This document shows, piece after piece, positions 24,455 through 32,584 of a DNA stretch of 64,000 nucleotides. The stretch is from GCA-003244245 sp963822695 (GTDB taxonomy: Bacteria > Actinomycetota > Actinomycetes > Mycobacteriales > Pseudonocardiaceae): positions 186,001 through 250,000 of the forward strand of contig CAWGJH010000016.1 in NCBI GenBank assembly GCA_963822695.1, in the 5' to 3' direction. A program made the position numbers and the translations under genes. Below the pieces are notes generated by a model. It made no database searches. It worked only from the letters and a program-made list of their open reading frames with translations, and had not been told where the DNA came from. The first letter of the stretch is position 1. Every line of letters begins with the position of its first letter.

Positions 24455-26179
24455 TCATAATCCGAGGTCACGCTCGAACGCGGCATCGGTGAGGCGCTGT
24501 TTGATGGTGTTGAGGAATCGTGCGGCGTCGGCACCATCCACGAGTCGGTGATCGTAGGACAGCGCCAGGTAGATGATCGAGCGAATGGCGATGGTGTCTC
24601 CGTCCTCGCCGGAGAGCACCACTGGTCGCTTGACCACACTGCCGGTGCCGAGGAGCGCGACCTGTGGCTGCAGGATGATCGGGGTGTCGAACAGCGCCCC
24701 GCGTGAGCCGGTGTTGCTGATGGTGAACGTGCCGCCGCTCATCTCGTCCGGGGTGATCTTGTTCGTCCTGGTCCGCTCGGCGAGGTCGGCAATCCGACGG
24801 GCCAGGCCGGCGATGTTGAGGTCACCCGCGTCGTGGATCACCGGCACCAGCAGGCCGCGCTCGGTGTCCACGGCGATGCCGAGGTGCTCCGCGCCGTGGT
24901 AAGTGATCTCACCCTTGTCGGTGTCAATCGAGGCGTTCACCTTCGGGTGCTGCTTGAGTGCCTCCACGGTGGCTTGGGCGAAGAACGGGAGGAACGACAG
25001 CTTGACGCCTTCTCTGGCCTCAAAGTCCCGCTTGGCCCGATCGCGCAGCCGCGCGAGATGGGTGATGTCGGCCTCCACCACGGTGGTGAGTTGCGCGGAG
25101 ATCTGGAGCGACTCGACCATCCGCTTGGCGATGACGCTGCGCATCCGGGACATCTTCTCGGTCTTGTCGCGCAGCTCAGAGGCTGCCGCCGGTGGCTCGG
25201 CTGAGCGTGGCGCCGCCGTGGACGGCGTTTGCTGCCGCGGTGCGGGCGTGGCCGGTGGCTGCTGCGGCGCAGGCGCGGGCTGCGGCTCGGGTTCGGGCGC
25301 TTCGACGGCGGCGAGCACGTCTTGCTTGCGGATCCGGCCACCGACCCCGGTGCCCTGCACGTTCGACAGGTCGATGCCGCGCTCGGCCGCGAGCTTGCGC
25401 ACCAGGGGTGTCACGTATGGTGCGCCGCCGCGCTCCCCGCCGGGTCCACTGAACACCGATGCCGTGCCATGGTCGGCGGCCCGCTCAGGCTCGGCGGCCC
25501 GCTCAGGCTCGGCGGATTGTTCGGGCTGGGCGGGGGTGACTGTGGCCATCTCCCCGCCGCTATCACCGACCGTGGCCAGCGTGGCGCCGACCGCAGCGGT
25601 CTCGTCCTGGGCGATAACGATCTCCAGCACGGTGCCTGCCACCGGGGAGGGGATTTCGGTGTCGACTTTGTCCGTGGACACCTCGACGAGCGGCTCGTCC
25701 ACCTCGACGGTGTCACCGACCTGCTTGAGCCACCGGGTCACGGTTCCCGTGGTGACGCTCTCACCCAGCGCAGGCATCGTTACGGGTGTCCCGGAGCCCG
25801 CGGTGGGCGGAACTGGCGGGGCGGCGGCTGGTCGCTGCGGTGGCTCCACCCACCGGGTGTGACTGCTTCCGGTCTGGGCGGATCCGGTTTGATGAGAGGG
25901 GGTCTGCTGAGAGGCGGTCTGGTGTGAGGCGGTCTGCTGAGAGGCGTCACCGATCACAGCTAGCTCCGCGCCGACCCCGACGGTTTCGTCCTCGAGTACA
26001 ACGATCCGCTGCAGCACGCCGGTCGCAGGCGAGGGGATCTCGGTGTCGACCTTGTCGGTGGACACCTCGACCAAAGGCTCGTCGACTTCGACGGTGTCAC
26101 CTTCCTGTTTGAGCCAGCGCGTCACCGTTCCCTCAGTGACACTCTCGCCGAGCGCAGGCATCGCCACGGAGTACGCCAT
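24455..26179 (-). CDS. sucB: Dihydrolipoyl transacylase (E2) of 2-oxoglutarate dehydrogenase
   Basis: E2 core enzyme that accepts acyl groups on lipoyl lysines and passes them to coenzyme A. Domains in order: two lipoyl domains (each with EVSTDKVDTEIPSP, residues ~1-80 and ~125-205), a peripheral-subunit-binding domain (VTPLVRKLAAERGIDLSNVQ, ~250-290), a Pro/Ala linker, and the catalytic domain ending with SYDHRLVDGADAARFL (HxxxDG). The linker between the lipoyl domains is a five-residue tandem repeat (QQTAS, HQTAS, QQTPS, HQTGS, AQTGS). At 574 residues with two lipoyl domains it matches actinobacterial DlaT/SucB. lpd lies 75 bases upstream on the same strand. Confidence 0.95.
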   Translation of the reverse strand: MAYSVAMPALGESVTEGTVTRWLKQEGDTVEVDEPLVEVSTDKVDTEIPSPATGVLQRIVVLEDETVGVGAELAVIGDASQQTASHQTASQQTPSHQTGSAQTGSSHTRWVEPPQRPAAAPPVPPTAGSGTPVTMPALGESVTTGTVTRWLKQVGDTVEVDEPLVEVSTDKVDTEIPSPVAGTVLEIVIAQDETAAVGATLATVGDSGGEMATVTPAQPEQSAEPERAAEPERAADHGTASVFSGPGGERGGAPYVTPLVRKLAAERGIDLSNVQGTGVGGRIRKQDVLAAVEAPEPEPQPAPAPQQPPATPAPRQQTPSTAAPRSAEPPAAASELRDKTEKMSRMRSVIAKRMVESLQISAQLTTVVEADITHLARLRDRAKRDFEAREGVKLSFLPFFAQATVEALKQHPKVNASIDTDKGEITYHGAEHLGIAVDTERGLLVPVIHDAGDLNIAGLARRIADLAERTRTNKITPDEMSGGTFTISNTGSRGALFDTPIILQPQVALLGTGSVVKRPVVLSGEDGDTIAIRSIIYLALSYDHRLVDGADAARFLNTIKQRLTDAAFERDLGL

Positions 26180-26254
26180 CTGTTGCCTCGACTCCTCGTC
26201 TTCCCTGGGTCTAGGGGATCTTTTTAGGGGGCCTTTGTGGGTGGTATGCGTCGA

Positions 26255-27682
26255 TCAGCCGTGCGCGTGCAGCGGCTTGCCGGCCAGGGCGAGGTGCGCC
26301 TCGCCGAGAGCCTCGTTCTGCGTTGGGTGGGCATGCACCAGCGCGGCGACGTCCTCCGGGTAGGCCTCCCAGTTGACGATCAACTGGGCCTCGCCGACCA
26401 GTTCGCCCACTCGGTCGCCGACCATGTGCACCCCCAGCACCGGGCCGTCCTTAGCGCGTACCAGCTTGATCGCGCCCTTGGTCTGCAAGATCTGGCTGCG
26501 GCCGTTGCCGGCCAAGTCGTAAATGATCGTCTCGATCTCACCGTGACGATCCTTGGCCTGCACCTCGGTCAGCCCGACTGAGGCCACCTGCGGCTCGCAG
26601 TAGGTCACCCGCGGGATGCCATCCTCGTCGATCGAGGTCGGGTTGCGCCCAGCGATGTCCTCGGCGAGGAAGATGCCCTGGGCGAACCCGCGGTGCGCGA
26701 GTTGCAGCCCGGGCACGATGTCCCCCAGTGCGTACACCCCCGGCAGGTTGGTGCGCAGCCGCTCGTCGGTGAGCACGAAGCCACGTTCCATCCGCACGCC
26801 GGCCTCGGTGTACCCGGCGTCAGCGGTGTTCGGTCCCCGGCCGACGGCCACTAGCAGCAGATCAGCCTCGAACTGCTCCCCAGACTCCAAGCTCACCGTG
26901 ACCCCGGAGTCGGACTGGCGCGCACCGGTGAACCTCACCCCCGTCTTGAACTTGATCCCGCGCCGGCGGAAAGCTCGCTCCAGCTGCTTGGAGCAAAAGT
27001 CGTCCTCGGCCGGGACAAGCCGGGGTAGCGCCTCGATGAGGGTCACCTCGGCTCCGAAGGAGCGCCACACACTGGCGAACTCGACTCCGATCACGCCGCC
27101 GCCCAGCACCACCACGCGGTCCGGCAGGTAGTCCAGGTTCAGCGCCTGATCGCTGGTGATGAACCGGCCGCCAATCTCCAGATCTGGCAGGGACTTGGCA
27201 TAGGAACCGGTCGCCAGCACGATGCTGCGCCCGGTGTAGCGCTGCCCGTCGACATCGACGGCGTTCGGAGCGACGAACCTCCCAGTGCCCTCGACATAGC
27301 TGATCCCCCGGGAGGACACCAAGCCCTGCAGGCCTTTGAACATCTTGGCGACGACGCCATCCTTGTACTTGTTGACGCCCCCCATGTCGATGCCCTCGAG
27401 CGCGGTCTTCACCCCGAACTGATGGCCCTCCCGAGCAGCGTCGGCCACCTCGGCAGCCTGCAGCAGCGCCTTGGTCGGGATGCAGCCGCGGTGCAGGCAG
27501 GTGCCGCCCAGCTTGTCCTTCTCCACCAGAATGACGGACAGACCCAGCTGGGCAGCGCGCAGCGCGCAGGCGTAACCGCCCGAGCCACCACCGAGGATCA
27601 CCAGATCGGCGGAGGCAGGGGTCACGGTGCTGGTGGCTGACCTGCTGGTCGCTGACGTGCTGGTTACTGACGTGTTTGTCAC
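26255..27682 (-). CDS. lpd: Dihydrolipoyl dehydrogenase (E3)
   Basis: An FAD enzyme that reoxidises dihydrolipoamide on E2 with NAD+. FAD motif LVILGGGSGGYACALRAA, redox-active disulfide GGTCLHRGCIPTKALL, NAD-binding VVVLGGGVIGVEFASVW, a second FAD site (GVYALGDIVPGLQLAHRG) and the C-terminal active-site His-Glu (HAHPTQNEALGEA) are all present. The GTG at 27682 is chosen because GAGGAG lies just upstream; a TTG at 27697 is the only longer option. The N-terminal ~22 residues are an odd Thr/Ser tail made by a 15-bp tandem repeat (TSVTS, TSATS, RSATS). Coded directly upstream of sucB. Confidence 0.95.
   Translation of the reverse strand: MTNTSVTSTSATSRSATSTVTPASADLVILGGGSGGYACALRAAQLGLSVILVEKDKLGGTCLHRGCIPTKALLQAAEVADAAREGHQFGVKTALEGIDMGGVNKYKDGVVAKMFKGLQGLVSSRGISYVEGTGRFVAPNAVDVDGQRYTGRSIVLATGSYAKSLPDLEIGGRFITSDQALNLDYLPDRVVVLGGGVIGVEFASVWRSFGAEVTLIEALPRLVPAEDDFCSKQLERAFRRRGIKFKTGVRFTGARQSDSGVTVSLESGEQFEADLLLVAVGRGPNTADAGYTEAGVRMERGFVLTDERLRTNLPGVYALGDIVPGLQLAHRGFAQGIFLAEDIAGRNPTSIDEDGIPRVTYCEPQVASVGLTEVQAKDRHGEIETIIYDLAGNGRSQILQTKGAIKLVRAKDGPVLGVHMVGDRVGELVGEAQLIVNWEAYPEDVAALVHAHPTQNEALGEAHLALAGKPLHAHG
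27619..27680. repeat. 15-bp tandem repeat in the lpd N-terminus
   Basis: On the minus strand, ACGTCAGTAACCAGC, ACGTCAGCGACCAGC and AGGTCAGCCACCAGC follow one another directly after the start codon. They encode Thr/Ser-rich pentapeptides that most Lpd proteins lack. The unit keeps the frame, so copy-number change would only alter tail length. Confidence 0.7.
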
Positions 27683-27872
27683 TGAGACGCTCCTCAAGCA
27701 AACGTCGGTAGCGTGGGGTTGGGCGCCACGGCCATCTTGTCACCACGCCCGGCGCGTCGGTGACGTGGGCGAGGTCGCGCGGCGCTGTCGAGTAGCTGCG
27801 GAGTAATTGCCCTGGCACGTGCGTTGAGCTGGCAGGATCGCTGGAAGGGCCAGTTGTGGAGGAGGTGCCGAC

Positions 27873-28220
27873 GTGGGTGTGCTGGATCGGCTCCTAGGCA
27901 GGCAGCGGTCAGGGATGAGGCGCACCGCTTCCGGCGCGGACGTCGACTACCTTTACCTTGAACAGTGGGCTGCGTCCCGTAGGGGAGTGGAGGCGTTCGT
28001 CGAGCCCCGCACCACGGTCACCGAGACCACCGTGGTGCTGGTTGCGCACGACGGTGAGTGGACCCGCCGCAGAATCGATGGTGGCGAAGGCGCCCGGCGG
28101 CTGGGCAAGCGGTTGAGGATCCCGGTCTACGACGTCGCCCTGATCGGATATCCGCAACGGATGCGGGACTACACCGCCCGCCAACGCATTCTCCGCGAGC
28201 GCGGGGAGCAGGGGCGCTAG
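27873..28220 (+). CDS. Conserved hypothetical protein beside pepA/lpd
   Basis: A 115-residue protein with GTG start at 27873 and a strong ribosome binding site (GGAGGAGG). It has no signal peptide or membrane segment; the fold looks alpha/beta (VTETTVVLVAHDGEWTRRRI; LGKRLRIPVYDVALIGYPQR). I recall this type of gene at this place in other actinobacteria, sometimes labelled 'oxidoreductase' without support. It runs divergently from lpd. Function unknown. Confidence 0.75.
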   Translation: MGVLDRLLGRQRSGMRRTASGADVDYLYLEQWAASRRGVEAFVEPRTTVTETTVVLVAHDGEWTRRRIDGGEGARRLGKRLRIPVYDVALIGYPQRMRDYTARQRILRERGEQGR

Positions 28221-28407
28221 CTTTCAGTACAGGGTCCGGCGCCAGAACGCTAGTGCCCCCACGCTGTGGTTAGGCTGTGCTCGTGGCAACCCTTGGTGCG
28301 CTCTGTCCTCGGTACCTGTTCGGCAGTCGATCCGCTGGTCAATGTGCGTCGATGAGGTCATCGCCTGGTGCGTCCGTCCAGGCCTCGGCTCTCCCCTTGG
28401 CGATGTG

Positions 28408-28725
28408 ATGCATCACTATCGAACGCATACCTGTGGCCAACTGACCACGGCGGACGTGGGCGACGAGGTGCGACTGTCCGGGTGGTTGCACAATCGACGA
28501 GACCTGGGTGGTCTGCTCTTCGTCGACCTGCGTGACCACTACGGCCTCGTGCCATTGGTGGTCCGGCCTGACTCTTCGGTGTTTGAGCAGCTGGTAGACC
28601 TGCCCTTTTCGGTCTTTCCGGAGGAGCCGGTGTCTGAGGAACTCAGACTCACCTATCGTTTTCTGGACCTGCGACGTCAGCGGATGCACTCCAATGTGAT
28701 GCTTCGCGCCTGTGATCTACGGTAA
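28408..28725 (+). pseudogene. Aspartyl-tRNA synthetase fragment with internal deletion
   Basis: The ATG at 28408 begins MHHYRTHTCGQLTTADVGDE, the N-terminal anticodon-binding OB domain of bacterial AspRS (VRLSGWLHNRRDLGGLLFVD, then LRDHYGLVPLVVRP). It then jumps to LPFSVFPEEPVSEELRLTYR and FLDLRRQRMHSNVMLR, the start of the catalytic domain. Some 35-40 residues are missing in between, and a stop follows at 28725, so the class II catalytic core is absent. The frame is otherwise open for 105 residues, and the next gene starts only 47 bases later. It may be a relic, or a retained small tRNA-binding protein; sequence alone cannot decide. Confidence 0.7.
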
Positions 28726-28772
28726 AGCTAGCAAGATTCCATACTTCCCGGTCGTGGTTGTCGAGGGGTGTC

Positions 28773-29504
28773 ATGAAGGATGACTTGTTCTCCCGGGATG
28801 CGGCGGTAAGAGACTTCGTCTTCGACGAAGAGATTGCCTCCGTATTTGACGACATGCTCAGTCGGAGCATTCCCTTCTATAGTGAGATTCAGCGTATGGC
28901 CGTGGAGCTGAGTTGTCGAGTTCTTCAAGGTGGTTCTGGTGCTGTTTATGATATCGGATGCTCCACTGGGAATACCCTGATGCAGTTGATATCTGCTCTC
29001 CCGGCAGACCATCCGATTGATTTTTTTGGAGTGGAGCCGTCCGATGCGATGCGTGCGCAGTTCGAGCGGAAGATCGCGGAATCGGCGACTGATCGATCGG
29101 TCAAATTGCTTTCTGATCCGGTTGAGCGAATCCACGAAATGCCCGGTGCTAGGGTTATTCTGATGCTGTTTACTCTCCAATTCGTTCGACCAATTTCCCG
29201 ACCTAATGTCCTCAAGATGGTTTACGATTCACTGCAAGCGGGCGGCATTTTCTTGCTGGGAGAAAAAGTGCTTGCTGACGACCGCGAACTGAGTAGAACC
29301 TACATAGATTTGCACCTTGAATACAAGCGTCGAAACGGTTACAGTGATTCCGAGATCGCGCGTAAACGTGAGGCGCTTGAGAACGTGCTTGTGCCGTACC
29401 GGCACTCGGAAAACCGCGCCTTGTTAGAGCGGGCAGGTTTCGGCCCTGTTGACGAGGTGTTCCGATGGTACAACTTCGTATTGTACGTCGCGTGCAAGAC
29501 ATAG
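28773..29504 (+). CDS. CmoA-like carboxy-SAM synthase/methyltransferase
   Basis: A class I SAM-dependent fold closely following E. coli CmoA, which makes carboxy-S-adenosylmethionine from SAM and prephenate for tRNA wobble-uridine modification. Shared blocks are FVFDEEIASVF, YDIGCSTGNTLMQL (SAM site), FTLQFVRPISRP and YKRRNGYSDSEIARKREALE. By simple residue count Arg199, the residue I recall as binding the carboxylate in CmoA, is at the same position. The ATG at 28773 has GAGGGG upstream; the product is 243 residues, full length. GC content is clearly lower than in flanking genes, suggesting transfer. No CmoB-like partner is in the window. It follows the AspRS fragment in the same direction. 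Confidence 0.8.
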   Translation: MKDDLFSRDAAVRDFVFDEEIASVFDDMLSRSIPFYSEIQRMAVELSCRVLQGGSGAVYDIGCSTGNTLMQLISALPADHPIDFFGVEPSDAMRAQFERKIAESATDRSVKLLSDPVERIHEMPGARVILMLFTLQFVRPISRPNVLKMVYDSLQAGGIFLLGEKVLADDRELSRTYIDLHLEYKRRNGYSDSEIARKREALENVLVPYRHSENRALLERAGFGPVDEVFRWYNFVLYVACKT

Positions 29505-29581
29505 CGGCCGGGATGCACGGATGAGGTGCGCCTGTCCGCCGGATTCGGTGCCTGCAACAGACCGTCGAGCATCCTCTTGGA

Positions 29582-31069
29582 TCAGCCCCGTTCGGCGATG
29601 TCGGTGAGGACCGCAGCCAGGGTGCGCACTGGTACGCCGGTGCCGCCCTTGCCGGTGTATCCCCATGGCGAGCCGGTGTTGTAGGCCGGGCCCGCGATGT
29701 CCAGATGCGCCCAGGGGATGTCATCGGAGACGAACTCGGACAGGAACACCCCGGCGGCGAGCATGCCGCCCCAGCGGTGGCTCGCCACGTTGGCGATGTC
29801 AGCGAGCTTGGAGTCCAGATCGGACCGCAGGTGTTCGGGCAGCGGCATGGCCCACCCGTTCTCCCCGACCTCCTGGGAGATCGCGGTCACTCGGTCACGG
29901 AACTCTGGGGTGCCCATGATTCCCGGTGTGCGGCTGCCCAGCGCGATGATCTGGGCGCCGGTCAGGGTGGCGGTATCGATGAGGTAGTCCGGGGCGTCTT
30001 GCGCCGCGCGGACCAGTGCGTCGGCGAGAATCAGCCGCCCCTCGGCATCGGTGTTGAGCACTTCGACGGTGGTCCCGCCGTACATCGTGAGGACGTCCCC
30101 GGGCCGGTAAGCGGTGGCCGAGGGCATGTTCTCGGCCATCGGCACGGTGGCGATCACCTCCACCGGGAGCTCCAGCCGAGCAGCGAGCACCGCAGTGACG
30201 ACCACGGCGGCCGCGCCCGCCATGTCCATGGTCATCTCTTCCATCTTCGCCGCCGGCTTGATCGAGATCCCGCCGGTGTCGAAGGTGATTCCCTTGCCGA
30301 CCAGCGCCACCTTCGCTCTTGGCGCGGCCGGGGCGTGATGCAGCCGGACCAGCCGCGGCGGGCGCGACGAACCGCCGCCGACACCGAGGATGCCGCCGTA
30401 ACCCTCGCGCCGCAACGCCTTCTCATCAAGCACTTCGGTACGCAGCCCGGCTGCCTGTGCCATCGTGACGGCACGATCAGCGAATGAGGCTGGATAGAGG
30501 TCATTGGGCGGTGTGTTCACCAGGTCACGCGCGGCTGTGACCGATTCGGCGATGGCGATGGCCCGGGCAAGGTCCTGCGCTGCCCCAGTGTCGCGGGTCG
30601 AGGGCACCGACAGGTCCATCTGGCCTAGTGGCACGTCGCCGTTGCGGGACCGGTAGGCGGTGAACGCATAACTACCCAGCACGGTGCCCTCCGCAGCGGC
30701 GGCCAGGTCGATCCGGGACAACGTGGTGATCGCCCGAGAGGTGCCCGACAGTGCCCGGGCGGCTGCCCCAGCGGCTCGGCGCACCTGCTCGCTGGTGGGC
30801 TGGTGCTCGACCGCGCCGAGACCGGTGGCGACCAGTAGCGGGGCACTGATGGCGCCGCGGGTGGGCACCTTGATCACCTCGTCGGCCTTGCCTCGGGCAC
30901 CCAGCATGGCCAACAGACCGCTGAGCGCCCCGTCGAACGCCGCGTCGACCTCCTCGTTGCCTGGGAGGAGCCGGGGACCGTCTTCGCCGGACATGGTCCC
31001 CACCACGAGGGCATCGACGGTCGCGGTCGTCACCGCGACATCGGTGAGGCACAGCGTCGGGGTGGTCAC
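29582..31069 (-). CDS. pepA: Leucyl aminopeptidase (M17)
   Basis: A two-metal exopeptidase removing N-terminal residues from peptides, cytosolic hexamer. The family signature NTDAEGRLILADALVRA is present, with other metal and catalytic residues in LVGKGITFDTGGISIKP (Lys, Asp) and MDMAGAAAVV. The N-terminal macro-like domain covers residues ~1-170. The GTG at 31069 is set by TAAGGAGATCACC immediately upstream; longer frames upstream lack support. At 495 residues it is normal. It corresponds to mycobacterial pepB beside gcvT. Confidence 0.95.
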   Translation of the reverse strand: MTTPTLCLTDVAVTTATVDALVVGTMSGEDGPRLLPGNEEVDAAFDGALSGLLAMLGARGKADEVIKVPTRGAISAPLLVATGLGAVEHQPTSEQVRRAAGAAARALSGTSRAITTLSRIDLAAAAEGTVLGSYAFTAYRSRNGDVPLGQMDLSVPSTRDTGAAQDLARAIAIAESVTAARDLVNTPPNDLYPASFADRAVTMAQAAGLRTEVLDEKALRREGYGGILGVGGGSSRPPRLVRLHHAPAAPRAKVALVGKGITFDTGGISIKPAAKMEEMTMDMAGAAAVVVTAVLAARLELPVEVIATVPMAENMPSATAYRPGDVLTMYGGTTVEVLNTDAEGRLILADALVRAAQDAPDYLIDTATLTGAQIIALGSRTPGIMGTPEFRDRVTAISQEVGENGWAMPLPEHLRSDLDSKLADIANVASHRWGGMLAAGVFLSEFVSDDIPWAHLDIAGPAYNTGSPWGYTGKGGTGVPVRTLAAVLTDIAERG

Positions 31070-31169
31070 GGTGATCTCCTTACTGGTCTGGCCTGGTTGA
31101 TCGGAATGCTTCGGGCGGGCGGTGGACCGCTGCACCGCCCGCTGCCCCTGCAGGTAGCGTTTCACAGCC

Positions 31170-32285
31170 GTGAGTACCGATCCGCACCGCGGACCCCTGC
31201 ACAGCTTGCACGTCGAGGCCGGTGCCACCCTCGGGGCGTTCGGCGGATGGGAAATGCCGATCCGTTACCCCGGCGGAGGCGTCGTCGCCGAGCACACCGT
31301 GGTGCGCGAGGCGGTCGGCGTGTTCGACGTCACGCACCTGGGCAAGATCAGCATTACCGGTCCGGTGGCTGCGGAGTTCGTCAACTCCTGCTTCACCGCC
31401 GACCTCGCCAAGGTCGGCCCGGGACACGCCCAGTACACCCTGTGTTGCGCCGAGGACGGTGGCGTGGTGGACGATCTGATCGCCTACCTGGTCGGCCCGG
31501 ACGAGGTGTTCTGCATGCCGAACGCCGCCAACGCCAGGGAGGTCGGTCGCCGGCTGGCCGCTGCGGCACCGCCGACGGTGACGGTGACCGATCAGCACTG
31601 CGAGTACGCCGTGCTTGCTGTGCAGGGGCCCCGCTCGGCCGAGTTACTCGCCGCGGTGGGACTGGCTCCTGGCACGAACGGTGCCAGCATCGACTACATG
31701 GCCTTCGCCGATGCCCAGCATGACGGTGCGCTGGTGCGGGTAGGTCGCACCGGCTACACCGGCGAGCGCGGCTACGAACTGTTGCCGCCCTGGGAGCACG
31801 CGCCTGCCTTGTGGGGAGCGCTGCTGGCCGCCGCCGGCCCGCTCGGTGGCCGCGCGTGCGGGCTCGGCGCCCGAGACACCCTGCGCACCGAGATGGGCTA
31901 CCCCCTGCACGGCCAGGACCTGGGTCCGGACATCACCCCATTGCAGGGTGGCCTCTCCTGGGCGATCGGCTGGGACAAGCCGGCCTTCTGGGGACGGGAG
32001 GCGCTGCTCGCCGAGCGGGACCGCGGCCCGTCCCGGCGGCTGCGCGCGCTGCGTGCCACCGGGCGCGGGGTGCCGCGGCCGCACATGGCAGTGCGGTCCA
32101 CGGCGGGTGCGCCGTTGGGGGAGACCACGTCGGGCACCTTCTCCCCAACGCTGCGCACCGGTATCGCGCTGGCGCTGCTCGATCCCGCTGTGCGGCCTGG
32201 ACACAGCGTCGAGGTCGACGTCCGTGGCCGGGCGCTGCCCTGCCAGGTCGTCAGACCACCCTTCGTGCCTTCCCATGTGCGCTGA
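31170..32285 (+). CDS. gcvT: Glycine cleavage system T protein (aminomethyltransferase)
   Basis: Transfers the methylene group from GcvH-bound aminomethyl-lipoate to tetrahydrofolate. Recognisable stretches are FGGWEMPIRYPGGGVVAEHT, VFDVTHLGKISITGP, RVGRTGYTGERGYEL and LGARDTLRTEMGYPLHGQD (folate site), with the beta-barrel C-terminal domain GETTSGTFSPTLRTGIALAL. It has 371 residues, full length. It starts GTG 100 bases from the divergent pepA start. Its GcvH/GcvP partners are not in the window, as is usual for actinobacteria. Confidence 0.95.
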   Translation: MSTDPHRGPLHSLHVEAGATLGAFGGWEMPIRYPGGGVVAEHTVVREAVGVFDVTHLGKISITGPVAAEFVNSCFTADLAKVGPGHAQYTLCCAEDGGVVDDLIAYLVGPDEVFCMPNAANAREVGRRLAAAAPPTVTVTDQHCEYAVLAVQGPRSAELLAAVGLAPGTNGASIDYMAFADAQHDGALVRVGRTGYTGERGYELLPPWEHAPALWGALLAAAGPLGGRACGLGARDTLRTEMGYPLHGQDLGPDITPLQGGLSWAIGWDKPAFWGREALLAERDRGPSRRLRALRATGRGVPRPHMAVRSTAGAPLGETTSGTFSPTLRTGIALALLDPAVRPGHSVEVDVRGRALPCQVVRPPFVPSHVR

Positions 32286-32307
32286 CACGCACCGCACCGT
32301 GCAAAAC

Positions 32308-32332
32308 ATGAGCATGCTACAGTATGAGTATG
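32308..32332 (+). promoter_or_regulatory. Direct repeat and -10 at the vapB start
   Basis: ATGAGCATG (32308-32316) and ATGAGTATG (32324-32332) form a 9-base direct repeat, one mismatch, spaced 16 bases. TACAGT (32318-32323) between them fits a TAnnnT -10 element, which would place the transcript start near the ATG at 32330, giving a leaderless message. The repeat is a candidate operator for autoregulation by the antitoxin. Confidence 0.35.
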
Positions 32333-32584
32333 CCAGCGTTGACCCGGCGGCTCCAGGTCTTGCTTGATGAGGACCGTTACGCACGGCTCGAGCGACTCGC
32401 CCGCCGCCGTGGCGCCTCCGTCGCGACCATCGTTCGGGAAGCGATCGACGCGGCATTCCCCGATGACGGGCCCAATCGATTCGAGGCTGCGCGCCGGATA
32501 CTCGACGCCGAGCCTATCCGGGTGGCCGACTGGTCATTGCTCAAGAACGAGATCGAGCAGATGTACGAGCCTGCGGCCGATTAA
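32324..32584 (+). CDS. VapB-type ribbon-helix-helix antitoxin
   Basis: An 86-residue antitoxin. The N-terminal RHH fold is seen in RRLQVLLDEDRYARLERLA and GASVATIVREAIDAAF. The C-terminal tail (VADWSLLKNEIEQMYEPAAD) is the likely toxin-binding part. The start could be ATG 32324 or ATG 32330, both in frame. The stop codon overlaps the toxin ATG (TTAATG), so the two are translationally coupled. Confidence 0.85.
   Translation: MSMPALTRRLQVLLDEDRYARLERLARRRGASVATIVREAIDAAFPDDGPNRFEAARRILDAEPIRVADWSLLKNEIEQMYEPAAD

Noticed and set aside
28342..28407. A longer start for the AspRS fragment.
   Set aside because: MHHYRTHTCGQL at 28408 is the normal AspRS start; the extension has no similarity.
29513..29550. 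Similarity of GATGAGGTGCGCCTGTCCG to the AspRS fragment's GACGAGGTGCGACTGTCCG, suggesting a second relic.
   Set aside because: It is only about 19 bases with several mismatches, and no reading frame supports it; too short to claim.
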